Positions 1 through 11,443 of a stretch of DNA of 64,000 nucleotides are shown one piece after another. The DNA is from Chlorella sorokiniana (taxonomy: Eukaryota; Chlorophyta; Trebouxiophyceae; Chlorellales; Chlorellaceae), in assembly GCA_025917655.1 (NCBI GenBank), contig CP084620.1, positions 310,001 to 374,000 of the forward strand, written 5' to 3'. The position numbers and the translations under genes were made by a program. The number at the start of each line of letters is the position of its first letter. The stretch's first letter is position 1. The notes under the pieces were generated by a model. It saw nothing but the letters and a program-made list of their open reading frames with translations. It searched no databases and was not told the DNA's origin.

Positions 1-1577
1 CCCAGCACAGAGGAAGTGCGGGTGAGCGGCTGGAGCAGGCAGAGGCGGCGGTGTCGCTTAAGCCGCCTGCATGCCTACGCCACTGGCTGTGTGCACTTGA
101 TTGTGGCAACACTGGACTGCATGTCGTTGCGTGCGCTCCCTAGCAGGGACCACATGCAGCGCTGGCCGTCAGGCTCAGCCAGCGCGACCCTGGCCGCTCC
201 TTTGTGCTGGTGAGCAGCGGCCTGCTGCCGCCCGCCGGTGCACGGAGCCGCAATTGCTTCAACAGTTGGCAGACCACAGCAAGCTGTGTGCATGCGGCAG
301 GGCTGCAAGTAGTGGCTGCTGGCTGCTGTTGCTGCAGCAGATGCACCGGCCATGGACCGCCCATTGTACCGCAGGGCGAGCGGCTGCAGTACGTCCTGCT
401 GGCCGGGAGCGGCTGCAGGAAGATGCGGCAGAGGACCCGCTGACGGCGGCGCGGGCGGGGCTGGAGGGCGACTACAGCCTGTACTGGAAGGTACCGCCTG
501 TTACTGCCTGGTGGCACTGTGTGCTCCAGGCAGTGGACTGTGCCCGCGCGCATCGGTTCCCTTGCATTGCCGCCTCCGCGCTTGCGTTTCCAGCATACCT
601 CCCCTCATACAGCTGCTCCCGAGACGCCATCACGATCCACCGCCGCAACCACCCACCCCCGCAGAACAAGCTGATCAAGCCGCTGCAGGAGGTGTTCAAG
701 GCGGCGGTACCGCCAGCTCAGCAGGGGGCGGTGCTGGCGGAGCTGCTGGGCGGGGACCATACGCGGGTCAGGGTGGACGCGCTGAGCCCGCCCCCGCGCT
801 GGGACCAGCTAGCCCGCCGCCGCGCGCGGCCGCGGCAGGGGTAAGCTTCACCTCCAGTACCTGAGCTGCACACGCAGTCAGCGAGCTACATGGCTTCATA
901 TTGTAAAGTCTGCAGCAGAATGCATCAACTGAAGCTGTGGTGCCTTGCTTTGGCGGTCCGGCATGTGCAGGGAGCGGCGGCGGCGGCGGCGGCGGCACCC
1001 CGCCCGCCAGTCCCACATGGGGCTCTTCTTCCGCCCTGTGCCTAAGTGCCTGGGCTGCAGGGCCAGCATGCCCAGCTACAAGGGGCCGCTCGACGACGCT
1101 CCGGGGCTGTGCGACAGCTGTGCGGGGTGAGGGGGTGGTGCCTGGTGGTGGTGGTGGTGGTGGGGGGGCAGCCACTTTCCATGGGGGACTTCCTGCTGCG
1201 CGACCATGCTCTTCCTCAGCAGCCCAACAGCCCAAAAGCACCGCCCAGCAGCGCGCACTGCTTGCGTAGTTGGGCCGTCTGGCTGTGATTCACGATGCTA
1301 TGCCAATGTAACCCTTAAGCCTTATTCCTTGCCCTCATGCCTTTGCAGCAAGGAGGGCAGGTGGGAGGAAACGTACCTAGGCCTGCTGGACGATCAGGCG
1401 GCGGCCGAGGCACGGCAGAGCGCAGCGTACTCGGCCTGCGCAGCGTGCCACAGCGGCGGCGCCAGCGGCCCGGTCCTTTGCGAAAACGGCGAGTGCCCTT
1501 TCACCTTCACGCGCCTCGCATGCAGCAGCCGGGTGCAGCAGGTGGACAAGCAGCTGCGGCGGCTGGACATCTTCTGA
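1..1577 (+). CDS. POLD1: DNA polymerase delta catalytic subunit, C-terminal part (5' end outside window)
   Basis: Replicative B-family polymerase; only the C-terminal region is here. Readable exons are about 360-489, 670-840, 1011-1126 and 1349-1577, with consistent splice phases. They encode the thumb/C-terminal segment (GERLQYVLLAG, then AEDPLTAARAG, then a KPLQEVF-like stretch and GDHTR) followed by the two cysteine modules of the family: CysA (KCLGC ... LCDSC, zinc) and CysB (CAAC ... CENGEC), the latter holding the 4Fe-4S cluster and binding accessory subunits. The protein ends LRRLDIF. Near position 405 the frame shifts as if one G were missing. Bases 1-350 are upstream intron/exon sequence that I could not resolve. 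POLD1 fits better than REV3 because of GDHTR and the spacing of the cysteines. Confidence 0.85.
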
Positions 1578-1737
1578 CCGCTCGTTCTTCTTACTAGTTT
1601 CTGCCAGCCGCCACAACCTTGTGTGGCGTCCTACACTTGTTGGCGCCTTTCATAGCTGCCTTGGTTTTGAACATGCCACAAGTCGCACCAGACTCAAACG
1701 ATTTAGGCCGCCAATCGGCTGAAAAAGGGGCTTTTGC

Positions 1738-1742
1738 TGTAA
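1738..1742 (+). promoter_or_regulatory. TGTAA poly(A) signal, POLD1
   Basis: TGTAA lies about 160 bases after the POLD1 stop. This pentamer is the usual green-algal polyadenylation signal. The convergent TPR-TMEM33 gene ends at 1811, so the two 3' ends nearly touch. Confidence 0.5.
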
Positions 1743-1810
1743 AACCAAGCCTTAAACGAGGCTAAGCCCGGCCCGCGGCAACTTTTGTCAACAGCCCACC
1801 CGCCCGTGCA

Positions 1811-4224
1811 TCATGTAGTGTGCTGGTGCGCCTGGCGGCTGGGGGCGGTGAACCAGGCCTGCGCGCGGTCGGCGTAGGGCGCAGCGCGGGCAGCATGCCC
1901 AGCAGGGGCTGCGCCTTGGCGCCGATGGCGGCCCAGGCCTGCGGGGGGACAGCGGAGGTGGACCGACACACGTTGAGCAACCGCAACTGCCAGGCGCGGC
2001 GGCCTTGGACGTGCTGGTGACAACAGTGACGGGGCCACAAACTTGAAAGTGGAGTGAAGCCAGCACAGCGAGCCTTGCAGTGCGTTGTCTGCCCGGCATA
2101 CGTGTGCGCAACTATCAACCGCCACTGATTCAAGCCTCATGAGCACAAGTACCAGCCCGCACCCCGCAACAGAGCACCAAGCACTAGCCTCCTCACCTGC
2201 TGGTGGTAGGGGCGGGCGTCGGGGGCGGCGAGGCGCATGCGCAGCTGGTTCCAGTAGAGGTAGGCCAGCATGGCGCCCGCAGGCCGCGCTGCAGCACCGC
2301 CAGCGCCATCTGGAAGCCCATGGCAATCTCGGCGGTGGCCACAAACTGGTGAACATAGAGCTGCGGGGAGTGAGGAAGGGAGGGGGAGTGGAAAGGGGGA
2401 GTGAGGAGGGGTTAGGGAGGGGTGGGGTGGGGTGGGGGATCGTAGATTTGGTAAGGAGCGGAACGATAGCGGAAAGGCAGGCAGGAGGCCCCTGCCGCTA
2501 CTGCAGGCCCAGGCACGCAAGTGAGCCACGGGCGATACCACACACAGGCGCCGCTGTGCACGCTGTGCATGCTCAACCGCCAGACCGGGTGACCAGCCGC
2601 CTGGCAAGCCTGCCAGCCCGGTCACCTTGTTTGCATCCAGCAGGGCGGCGGCCCGGGCGCCATACGAGCGCCACAGCGGGTGGCCGCCGAAGCGTGCGCC
2701 CAGCGCGGGCAGCAGCTCCAGCGCCGCTTGCAGCGCCAGCGGCACGACGCCCATCCAGATTGTGGGGGTCTGCACAGCGTGTGCGTGTGTGTGTGTATGT
2801 ATGTGTGTGTGTGAAGGGGAGGGGGTTGCCAGACAAGATCGAAAGGAAGCATGTGCCCCAGCGTCCAAATTTGCACAACCAGAGGGACACGTGTCCGCTG
2901 CATGGCAGGCACCGCGGACTCCGCACCCCGCACGCAGCCCTCCCACGCGCCAACCCTTTCAAACACAAAACAGGTGCAGTACAAGCATAGGTGCCATGGC
3001 GGTACAGCCAGTGCAACAGAGCGGTACCTGCGCCATCATGCTGGACAGCATCAGGTGCCACATCTCGGTGGAGCCAGCCACGCGGCGCATCCACGGCGCA
3101 ATGGCGGCGGGAAGGGCGCAGCGGCGGCAGCCCGTGGCGCAGGTACACCTGCGGGTGCAAATAGGAAAGGGTGTGTGAGAAGGGAAGTCATGATCTATGG
3201 CAGTTAACATAAGGCAGAAAAGAGCACAAGCCAAGGCGTGCTGCGTGCTGGGGCTGTCGGGCCACGTGACGCCTTTCCCATCCCCACATTTGGTTGTGTT
3301 TCTTTTGTTTGGACACCTATTTTCCAGCTGTTGCTGAGCCTCAGCTTACCTTGTAGATGGAGAGGACGAGGGAGGTGCGGCAGAAGAGGAAGTAGGCCTG
3401 CCAGCCCAGCGCCCGACTGAGCGGCTGCAGCGACACCACCGCGGACAGCAGCAGCACGGCATGCGCCACCAGCAGCACCAGCTGCCCCGTGGCCCCGCAC
3501 GTTCGCCGGTGGAAGCCGCCGTTGTGGGGCGGTAGGCGGAGGCGCGCTGCGCCGACATCGCGTCGGCCAGCCCCTGCTTCAGCTGCTGGTTGTTGGGGTC
3601 CCGCTGGAGGCCTGCGGTGCACAGCCGTGGGGTGGAACGCAATTGCGGCGAAAAGGTACAGCGACGAAGATGACGGCCCTTATTGATACCGGGATACCAG
3701 TTGTAAAACGAACTATAACTCCACCCCCAGTTCAAGCCTCCAACCGCTCCTCCTCCCATCACAGCAATGCCTCGCCCGGGCCCCCCCTTCTGCCCCCCAA
3801 CCGCCTCACCCTTGCTGTACGCCGCCGCAGCATCGTCCCACTGGCGCAGCCCGTGGTGCCCTGCGCCCAGCCGAGAGTAGCCTTTGGCCCACTCAGGCTT
3901 GAGCTCCACCGTTTTCTGTGCGTCGGCCAGCGCTTTGCGGTAGTCCTGAAGCGACGCGTAGGCGGCTGAGCGGTTGGAAAAATACACGTGGTTGGAAGCA
4001 TCGAGCTGAATGGCGGCGGAAAAGTGGTCCACCGCCTCTTGATACCTGCCCGCGCCAAAGGCTGCGTTGCCCTTGGCCTGCGTGCGGGCGGCGGCGGCGG
4101 CAGTGGGTGGGCGGGTCAGAGCCTGGGTAACGGCGAGCGTCATTGTCCGCCACGAAGCAGAGGTGATCCGTGCACAGCTACAGCACCGCGTCACCTTCAG
4201 CTCCTCGGCTTCTGCGACTGACAT
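1811..4224 (-). CDS. TPR domain fused to TMEM33/Pom33-family membrane protein
   Basis: Six exons, approximately 4224-3810, 3611-3350, 3148-3028, 2769-2626, 2360-2197 and 1938-1811. Exon 1 encodes an STI1/Hop-like TPR domain (QAKGNAAFGAGRYQEAV, YFSNRSAAYASL, KPEWAKGYSRLG). Exon 2 finishes it (RDPNNQQLKQGLADAM) and runs into the first transmembrane helix. The rest matches the TMEM33/Pom33 family of ER and nuclear-envelope proteins: TEMWHLMLSSMMAQ, VATAEIAMGF, AYLYWNQLRMRL, YHQQAWAAIG and a final AQAWF. TMEM33 relatives shape ER tubules and help nuclear pore insertion; a TPR head suggests chaperone binding (inference). The frame shifts in about four places (near 3525, 3115, 2275 and 1880); the first fits a lost C. 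An alternative start is the ATG at 4143. Confidence 0.8.
2779..2813. repeat. (GT)n microsatellite
   Basis: Imperfect GT run with two GTAT interruptions. It lies in the intron between exons 3 and 4 of the TPR-TMEM33 gene, just outside the 3' splice site of exon 4. Confidence 0.9.
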
Positions 4225-4412
4225 TGTCTTGATGCGAGGCGATCGCAGACTGGCAGCAGCAATACACGTCCACCTTGATTGGAGCGGTGAAATTGCACCT
4301 GGGGTTAGAACAGGAGCGCATGCCTTGCAGCGACTTCTGGAAGTGTACCTGTGCGTACCTGCGCCGACGCCGTCACTTGTCACATGCCCGGCAGGTCCTC
4401 CGCTCAAGGGCG

Positions 4413-4417
4413 TTACA
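4413..4417 (-). promoter_or_regulatory. TGTAA poly(A) signal, beta-mannosidase
   Basis: On the minus strand TGTAA occurs 39 bases after the beta-mannosidase stop. Only about 190 bases then separate it from the next start codon (4224), which must include that gene's promoter. Confidence 0.65.
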
Positions 4418-4455
4418 CGGCCGTGATGGATGGATTCAATGTGCAGCATCCACCT

Positions 4456-7400
4456 TCATCCAAGCAGAAGCGCAACCGTGGCAGCCAGAAGGGCCAAAGG
4501 GAAGCGCCGTGAGGCATGCTGCGCCCGACTCTCTGCTTGGACGGTTGCCTGCTGTGCCTGCTCAGGAGGCTGCAGCGCCGCCATCTCCTTCTGCAGCCAC
4601 TGCACCTGGATGTCGTGCAGCAGCTGCCCTGCAGCCGCCGCTCCGCTGCCCTCTGCTGCCTCAGCCGCCGGCTGGAGCAGCTCGCCGCTGCTTGCACTGG
4701 CCAACTCATCTGCTGGCGGCTGGCCCTGGTGAGGGGGTCCCGCAGCAGCGTCTTCATCGCCCAAAGCTTCAGCCGGGTGGAACACAAGAGTCTGCGGCTC
4801 CCAAGGCAGCAGCAGCAGCGTGCCGCTGCCGTTGAAGCTGCCGGCCCGCCCCTCGTTCTCCACCGCGACGAACAGAGCGACGCCGTCGCTTCTCAAGGTC
4901 ACGGCCAGGCTGTCCGAGCCGCTGCCGCCGCCGCCGCTGCTGGCACCGCTGCCTTCAAAGGCTTCAACGTCTGGGCCAGGGGCATCATGAAGGGGGAGCG
5001 CAAGCCCTTCGGCTGCCTGCCCGCCGGCGGGTGCCACCAAGCGCACGCTGACAGCGACTGGCGCAAGCCGCGCGTCTTTGGCTCCACCAGAAGCACAAGG
5101 CTCTCGCTGCACTGCAGCAGCCGCCGCGCCGCGGCACACTGCGCCACGGTGGCGCCAGCTGGCAGCTCCACGGGCGATTCACACGGCGGAGCGGCGCTGC
5201 CGCCGTCGCTCGCCATGGTGCCGCTGCCGCCGCCAAAAGCCAGACGCAGCTGCTCGGCAGCTGACAGGCTGCCAAAGGGATCGGGCGGCGGCACAGCCGC
5301 TCCTTGCTCCGCCTGCTGACGCCTGACGACCGTAGGGCAGAAACGCAGGCGCAGGAAGACGTCTGCCGCATCCGCCGCACGCGGGCCGCCGCCTCCAGTC
5401 ACCTGGCCTTCTTGGGACAGGATCGCGTTCATGGCCTGCCCCACAGCAGGCAGCACATCCCCGGCAATGGTACCGCTCCATGCCAGCCCGCTGTCGTAGG
5501 CCGCCACGCTGGCATTGTCGGCGCGGAACAGCGGTACCACGTGCTCTGGCCGCGTGGCGCCGTACGGGATGGCATCCACTGCCAGCGAGCCTGCAGGCAG
5601 CGCGGGAGCGTCTAGTTGCGCCATGCACACACCAGCCTTGCCAGTCCCAACTTGAAGCAGGAAGGGAGGAAGCGAGGCCAGGAAGCATGCGCTGGAACGG
5701 TGCTGGAGGGAGGGACACACAAATCATGGCTGCAGGCATGGAAGACGCACCCATAACGTGCACTGGGAGGTCGTTGGTGAGGTGCACCTCGACGGCGCCG
5801 CCCTCCACCAGCAGCCCGCTGCAGCGAGGTTGCAGCGAGGAACAACACTCTATCAAGTGGCGGCAGCTGCTCGAGGCGGCAGCTGCAGCGCAGCGCCTCA
5901 CGTGCTGCAAGCCAAGTGTTGCTCCACGGAGGCAGGCTGCCACAGAACATGTTTTACAGCAGCAGGGGCAATCCCCCACCTGACCAGCACCGGGCTGAAG
6001 AAGGAGCGTGCAAAGTGGTGGGCCAGGCGCCAGCTGCCGTCGGCGTTGATGCTGCTCCAGGAGGGGCCCTGCCACACGTCGTTCAGCTGCCAGTACAGCA
6101 CGCCCATGGTCTGCATGAGCGGGTGGATGTGGCGCGGTGGTGGTGGTTAAGGGGGGGCGGCGCATGGTTTGAAAAAAATGGAGATGAAGCGCCACAGCAC
6201 CGCAGTGCATGGGCATCAGCCAGCAGAGGGGCAGCACGCTGATGCAACCACCATAAAAGGCGCCTTGACCCAGAAATGAGGGAGAGTACAGAAAAGAAAA
6301 TCAGGGGGCAGAGCTGGCACGGCTTGCGGTGGGCTGGAGCGCCTCACCAGCGCCCCCGGGTCGACCTTGGCGCGGCGCCAGCGGTGGATGGCGGCCTGAT
6401 AGGCCAGCGCCTGCTGCAGCTGCGACAGGTACGTGAAAGCCGCAAACTCGCGCTGGCTGCGCTGCTCCTGCTCCTGCAACTGCCCCTCACTGGCTGGCGG
6501 CGGCAGCGGAGGCACTGACGCCCGCTTGACGCCCCCTCTCGGCACCTCGTTCAGCAGCTGCTGCGGCGGCGGCGGCAGCATGCACAGCGGCCACGGGGTC
6601 GCCGCCCGCCGCCGCTGCGGCATCAAACACGGCGTTCAGCTGACTCTGCGCCGCCGCCAAGCGCTGCAGCTGCTCTCTTGCGCTCATGGCCTGCCAGCTG
6701 GCTGCTTCGCCCCCTCCTGCCCGCCCGGCTGCGCCTGCGACTGCAGGTCTGCTGTCTGCTGCCCTGCCTGCTGCGCTTGCCGCGCTGGCGCCCCCTGCTG
6801 CTGCGGCTCTCCTGCCGGCTGCGGCGGCCGCAGGAAGTGGCGCCCCATCTGGGCCAGCAGCTCCTCCAGCCCGCCCGCGTGGCGCATGCGGAAGGCGGTG
6901 AGGGGCGCATCCAGCCGCCAGTCCTCCGGCTCTGTCACGCGCTTGTAGGCTGCGAGCACGCGTGAGAACATTTGGATGCTTTACAGCTCAGCAGGAAGGA
7001 AGACCGGTGGCTGTTTTAAACACAGGCAGTGCGGCCGCCGCCCCACAGGTGCAGAGAGAGTTTGCCAGAAAGCAGTGCCGCCACGCAGCAGCCGCCTGCC
7101 CAGCATTCACACTGATTGCAATAAACCACTCATGACCCACCCGCAAAGGAGGGCAGAGACATGAAGCCAAACTCCGACACAAACTTGGCGGGGGTAAGTG
7201 GCCGGGTCCCAGGCGTCGGATGCGTAGTCGTAAACGTGGTTGTCGCCAAAGCGCGGGTCCGCTACATCGCCCCAGCTGCAGCACGGTGCAGAGTGGTGGC
7301 TTGTGTGGGCAGTTAGATTGACGGCGTGGGTGGCCAACATGCCCCCAGCTGCGCATTTCAAACAGAAGAAGGAGCAACGAGCGGTGCCCAGGAGCGGCTC

Positions 7401-10400
7401 GATGCAGGGAGGGTGCGGCAGGGGATTCCAGCAGGCCGCACTCGCCACGCCCATGCAGCCTCCACTGCATGCAGGCGCTTCCTGTGCTGCCGCCGCTGGC
7501 AGCCAACCCTCCTTTTCCCCTCGGGGCCCTCGCATCGCCTGCCCGCGCACCGCTTGGCGTACGGCTCGCTGCTCAGGAGCCCGTTGGAGGGGGAAGAGTC
7601 GACAAAAGGGGTGGCTGGATCAACGCCAAGCACTGCCTGAAGGGGCGGCGGCGGCAGGAGCACGTCCAGCGCTCAGCCCAGGCGCAGCGCAGGGGTGACT
7701 GCGCTGAGCGTGGCGTGCAGCAGCAGCTTCCTTGCAGCAGCAGCGACGACCGACCAGCTCGATGCTGCCTCCAAGCTCGCTTACCCCGCGCCCTCCAACT
7801 GGTCCCAACTGCCACACCCCAACGCACCTGCCGCACCACATCAACAAACAGTTTTGTGTAGTCCGAGGCGTAGAGGCGCGGGTTGAGCTGCGGCTGCGCG
7901 AACCAGCCAAAGGCGGCCTCGTTCTCGTTGTTGCCACCTGGCAAGCGGGTGTAGTTGGGGGAAGCGGCCGGTGGAGGCGCCACATGCTGCCGTCAAATGT
8001 GTGCCGCGCCAGCTGGCTGCAGATGCGTGGCAGCAGCATGGCAGGCAGCACAACACACAGCAGGAGACTGGCATGCAGCGCGCCGCTGGCTCACCCCATA
8101 CCGCCACGGAGGGGTGGCTGCTCAGCCGCACGGCATGGTGCCGCACCTCCAACCACGCCTGCCCTGGGCCGCCAGCGGAAAGAGCGGAGAGGCAGGGTGG
8201 GAGAGGGGGCGGGTCAGTGCAGAGAGCAGGCGCCGCCAGGCAGGCGCATAAGGCCGGGCGGGGGCGCTGATGCTCAGCCTCATGCTCCCCCGCCAAGCCG
8301 CCTCCAACCCACCCGCCTCCCTGCCAGAGGGCATGCAACCAAGCCTGCCGCCTCGCTGCTAACTCCCTGCCAGCCCAGCTGTTCCCTCAAGCACGAGCCA
8401 TCATGCTGTCCAAGCCGCAGGCAGCCAGCAGGCAGCTGCCGCTCCAGCTCATCCCACAGATGGTGCCGCGCACCAGGCGCCCTGCGCCGTTCCAGCGTTG
8501 CTCCCACCAGCTCCCACCTCTCTCAGGAAGGCGTCGTCCCGCGGGTACATGCCGCACGCAAACATGGCCTCCTGCCACACAAGCACACCCGCCTCGTCGC
8601 ACGCCTCGTAAAACTCGTCTGTCAAGAGGAATTGGGGGGGAGGGGGCGGGGGGCGGACAGTGGTGGAGGTGCTGTGTGTGTGGTTTGTGGGCGTGGAAGG
8701 ATGGGGTTGAGATGAGTGCAGGAGCGTGGACCGTGGCAAACTTGAGGGCGAATGCAAGGAAGGCGGCCGGGGGCCAGCGTCGCAGGCCGGAGAAGGAAAG
8801 GAGGGTGGCCATCGGGGCATTCCCCCAGCCAGCCCCGCCAGGCCCTCGCACACACCTTTGAAGTAGCGGCCGCCGCCCCACACGCGCAGCATGTTCATGT
8901 GGGCCGCCTTGGCGTCAGCCACCAGCCGCGACAGGCGCGCGGGTGTGGCGGCCGGCTCAAACACGTGAGCGGGCACGATGTTGGCGCCTGCATGGGCGGG
9001 GGCTTGGGATGGAGGGCTGGGGCGGAGCAGGGTCATGTCTCTGCAGCAGGAGAGAAGGGGCCAGCAGCAGCAGAAGGTCCCCGACGACCCATGCCAGCAC
9101 ACTGCCATGGCCGGCATGATCTGCTGCCGTCGGGCCCAGGAGTGGGGGCAGCAGAGCGCAGGAGAGTGCAGAACAGCAGAGCGCAGGTGAGTGCAGAACA
9201 GCAGAGCGCAGGAGAGTGCGGGGAGCGCACCTCGAGCGTACAGCGGCTGACCGTTGACTCGGAAGTAGAAAGTCTCGCCGCCGGGCAGCGCCCCTGGCCA
9301 GCTCCACACGGCGCAGGCCGAGGCGGCGCACCGTACTGCTCAGCGTACTGCCTGCACTGGTTGCGCCGGCAGGCGGCTGCGCTGCTGCCTCAATCCCAGG
9401 CGCGGCGACGCTCGGCTCCGGCTCTGACTGGTCAGTGACTGCTACGCTGGCATTGTCTGTACTGTCTGTGTTGCCGGGTGTGTAGGTCAACCTCAGGCCA
9501 TACAGCGGCTGCTCCCCAAAGTCATGCGGCCACCAGAGCTGTGGCCACTCAATCAGCACGCTGAGCCCGCTGCGCTTCAATGGCTGCGGCACCGGGCTGG
9601 CCAGCGGGCTGGCGGTTCCCGCAGCGCTGCATGCCTCTGGCAGCGCCCAGGGGCAAGCTTCGGCGGCGGCGCCGTCGCCGTCGGCGCGGCAAGCGCCGGC
9701 TGAGGCTGCGGCGGCGAGCGGCACGCTGACCCGAGCCTGCGTCCGCCATACCTGCCGCCCGTCAGGGCTGCTCACTTCCAGCAGCAACGTGCCCTGCTCC
9801 TGGGCAGCTGCCGTTCCTGCTGCACCTGCCGTTGGCGAATCGTCGCCCCAGAAAGCTTCTGCTTCCCCCTCTGCTTGCAATCCTGCGCCCGCCGCCGGTG
9901 TCGGCAGCGGCAGGAGCAGCGCATCCACCGCCACCCGCACGCTGCCATTTAACAAGTGTGCCTGCCGCACCGCCAGGCCCTCCAGCAGCGCGGCGCTCTG
10001 GCCGCGCAGGGCGCAGCCGCTGTTGATCCCGGGGGCGCAAAGGCGGGGCCCCAGTCCCAGCCAAAGTCGCTGGCCGCCTTGCGGATGAAGTTGTAGCCCG
10101 GCAGGGAGCCCAGTTGCTGCGTGAGGGTGCGCATGGCAGCGTCCAGAGGCGGCAATGAAGCCAGGGGAGCTCACAGGCCGAGCAGCACACACGCAGCGTT
10201 CAACACAAGTACAGTACCACTGAAGTCATCAAGCGCGTGATGACAAACTGCAGCGCAAAGTTGTGCACACCATCAGAGCAGTGGGACATGCACCACCCAA
10301 ATGCGCACCTCCGTGGCGGGCACTTCATAAGGGTACGCCGCCGCCTGCGCCGCGGCAAAGGCCGGCGCGGAGAAGAGCGTGATGGCGAGGCGGTTGGCGG

Positions 10401-11119
10401 CGCTGCCGTCGCCGCCCGGCGCCAGCAGCCCGGTGACGTCAAAGGCGTGGGGGCGGTGTGCATTGGCTGTGAAACCCACGGGTGCACCGTTCAGCTCAAT
10501 GGCAGCCACTGCGGCAAACGGGAGATATCGCCTGCGTCAGGGCTGCAAGACGACGGCCAGCGGGGTTGCCTCTGAGGCTGGCGTGGGCTGAAGGGAGATG
10601 ACAAAGCCAGGAGCAATGCCGCAGACAGGGCCACCGAGCACCCACCTGTATCCAGCCCGTCGCAGCGCAGCAGCACCGCCGTGTGGCGCAGCAGTGCCGG
10701 TGGCGTTCTGAAATGCAGGCTGAAGGTCCAGTTGTCCAGGGCCACCCAGCGATGCTCCAGCTCATTGAACCTGCGGCAGAGCTGCCGTAAAATCCAGTAG
10801 CGCAGCGGCGGCGGTGCGATGCAGGAATGTTTCTATTGCTTTGACAGCAAGCTTACCACATCCATCGATTCAAATGTGTATCAAGCATAATCTACCTGTA
10901 GAAGGGGTCGCCAATCACGCCAGCCCCCTGCAGCACCTGGTGCACGGCGACGGGCAGGGTGACGGTGCCGCCGCCGCCCAGCGACACGTTGCCGAAACCC
11001 AAGCTGTTGTCCAGCTGCCAACCCTCGGCTGATGTCAGATCCAACTCGTCTACCGCACCCACAGCTTGTGCGACCAGCAAGGCGGCAATCGATGCGATCA
11101 CTGTGGCGGCCTGCAACAT
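4456..11119 (-). CDS. Beta-mannosidase, glycoside hydrolase family 2, secreted
   Basis: Hydrolyses terminal beta-linked mannose, presumably in the vacuole, wall or outside the cell. Fourteen exons: 11119-10898, 10770-10646, 10508-10309, 10116-9231, 8987-8856, 8618-8518, 8158-8095, 7937-7828, 7636-7551, 7275-7141, 6949-6348, 6110-5980, 5818-5751 and 5650-4456. It starts with a signal peptide ([20 protein letters not shown]). GH2 landmarks follow in order: sugar-binding domain, [53 protein letters not shown], then WGGNNENE with the acid/base Glu, [19 protein letters not shown] with the nucleophile Glu, and [12 protein letters not shown]. The C-terminus is hydrophobic ([14 protein letters not shown]), like a GPI or membrane anchor signal. 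Exon 11 carries a low-complexity Ala/Gln insert. One-base frame slips occur near 10030, 9290, 7190, 6680, 6600 and 5075. Confidence 0.93.
9149..9223. repeat. Three tandem 25-bp units in a beta-mannosidase intron
   Basis: Units 9149-9173, 9174-9198 and 9199-9223 share the core CAGCAGAGCGCAGG and differ at a few bases. They end about seven bases inside the 5' splice site (9231/9230) of intron 4 of the minus-strand gene. Confidence 0.9.
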
Positions 11120-11415
11120 GGCGAGACAATTGTCGCTTACATACTTCCATCCAACCGGTATCGAGCTGACTAAAGTGCTTCGTGCGGCCCAAAAGAAACC
11201 CCAGCGTCCCGCCGCCGCTGGCAGCTGCAGCCACCCCTGGCAGCCTGGCGGTGGCAGTATTTGCGCATGCCTGTGAGACCCACAGTTGAAGTTAGAAGTG
11301 CTGTAGAAAGTGATGCAAGCCAAAACTGATTTCAGTGCTGCAAGATAAGCTGGAGGCGCACGCCGGACCCACCGCTCGACAGAAGCGGTGAGGACATGCC
11401 AAAAATGAGCTGCGC

Positions 11416-11420
11416 TTACA
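11416..11420 (-). promoter_or_regulatory. TGTAA poly(A) signal, CCR4-like gene
   Basis: Minus-strand TGTAA 24 bases after the stop of the exonuclease gene. The beta-mannosidase start codon lies about 300 bases further on. Confidence 0.65.
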
Positions 11421-11443
11421 GCAAATCCCCACCGGGTCCAGCC

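Noticed and set aside
2085-2990. 300-residue plus-strand open frame across the TPR-TMEM33 gene
   Set aside because: It runs antisense over exons and introns of a recognised gene, has low-complexity sequence and crosses a GT microsatellite.
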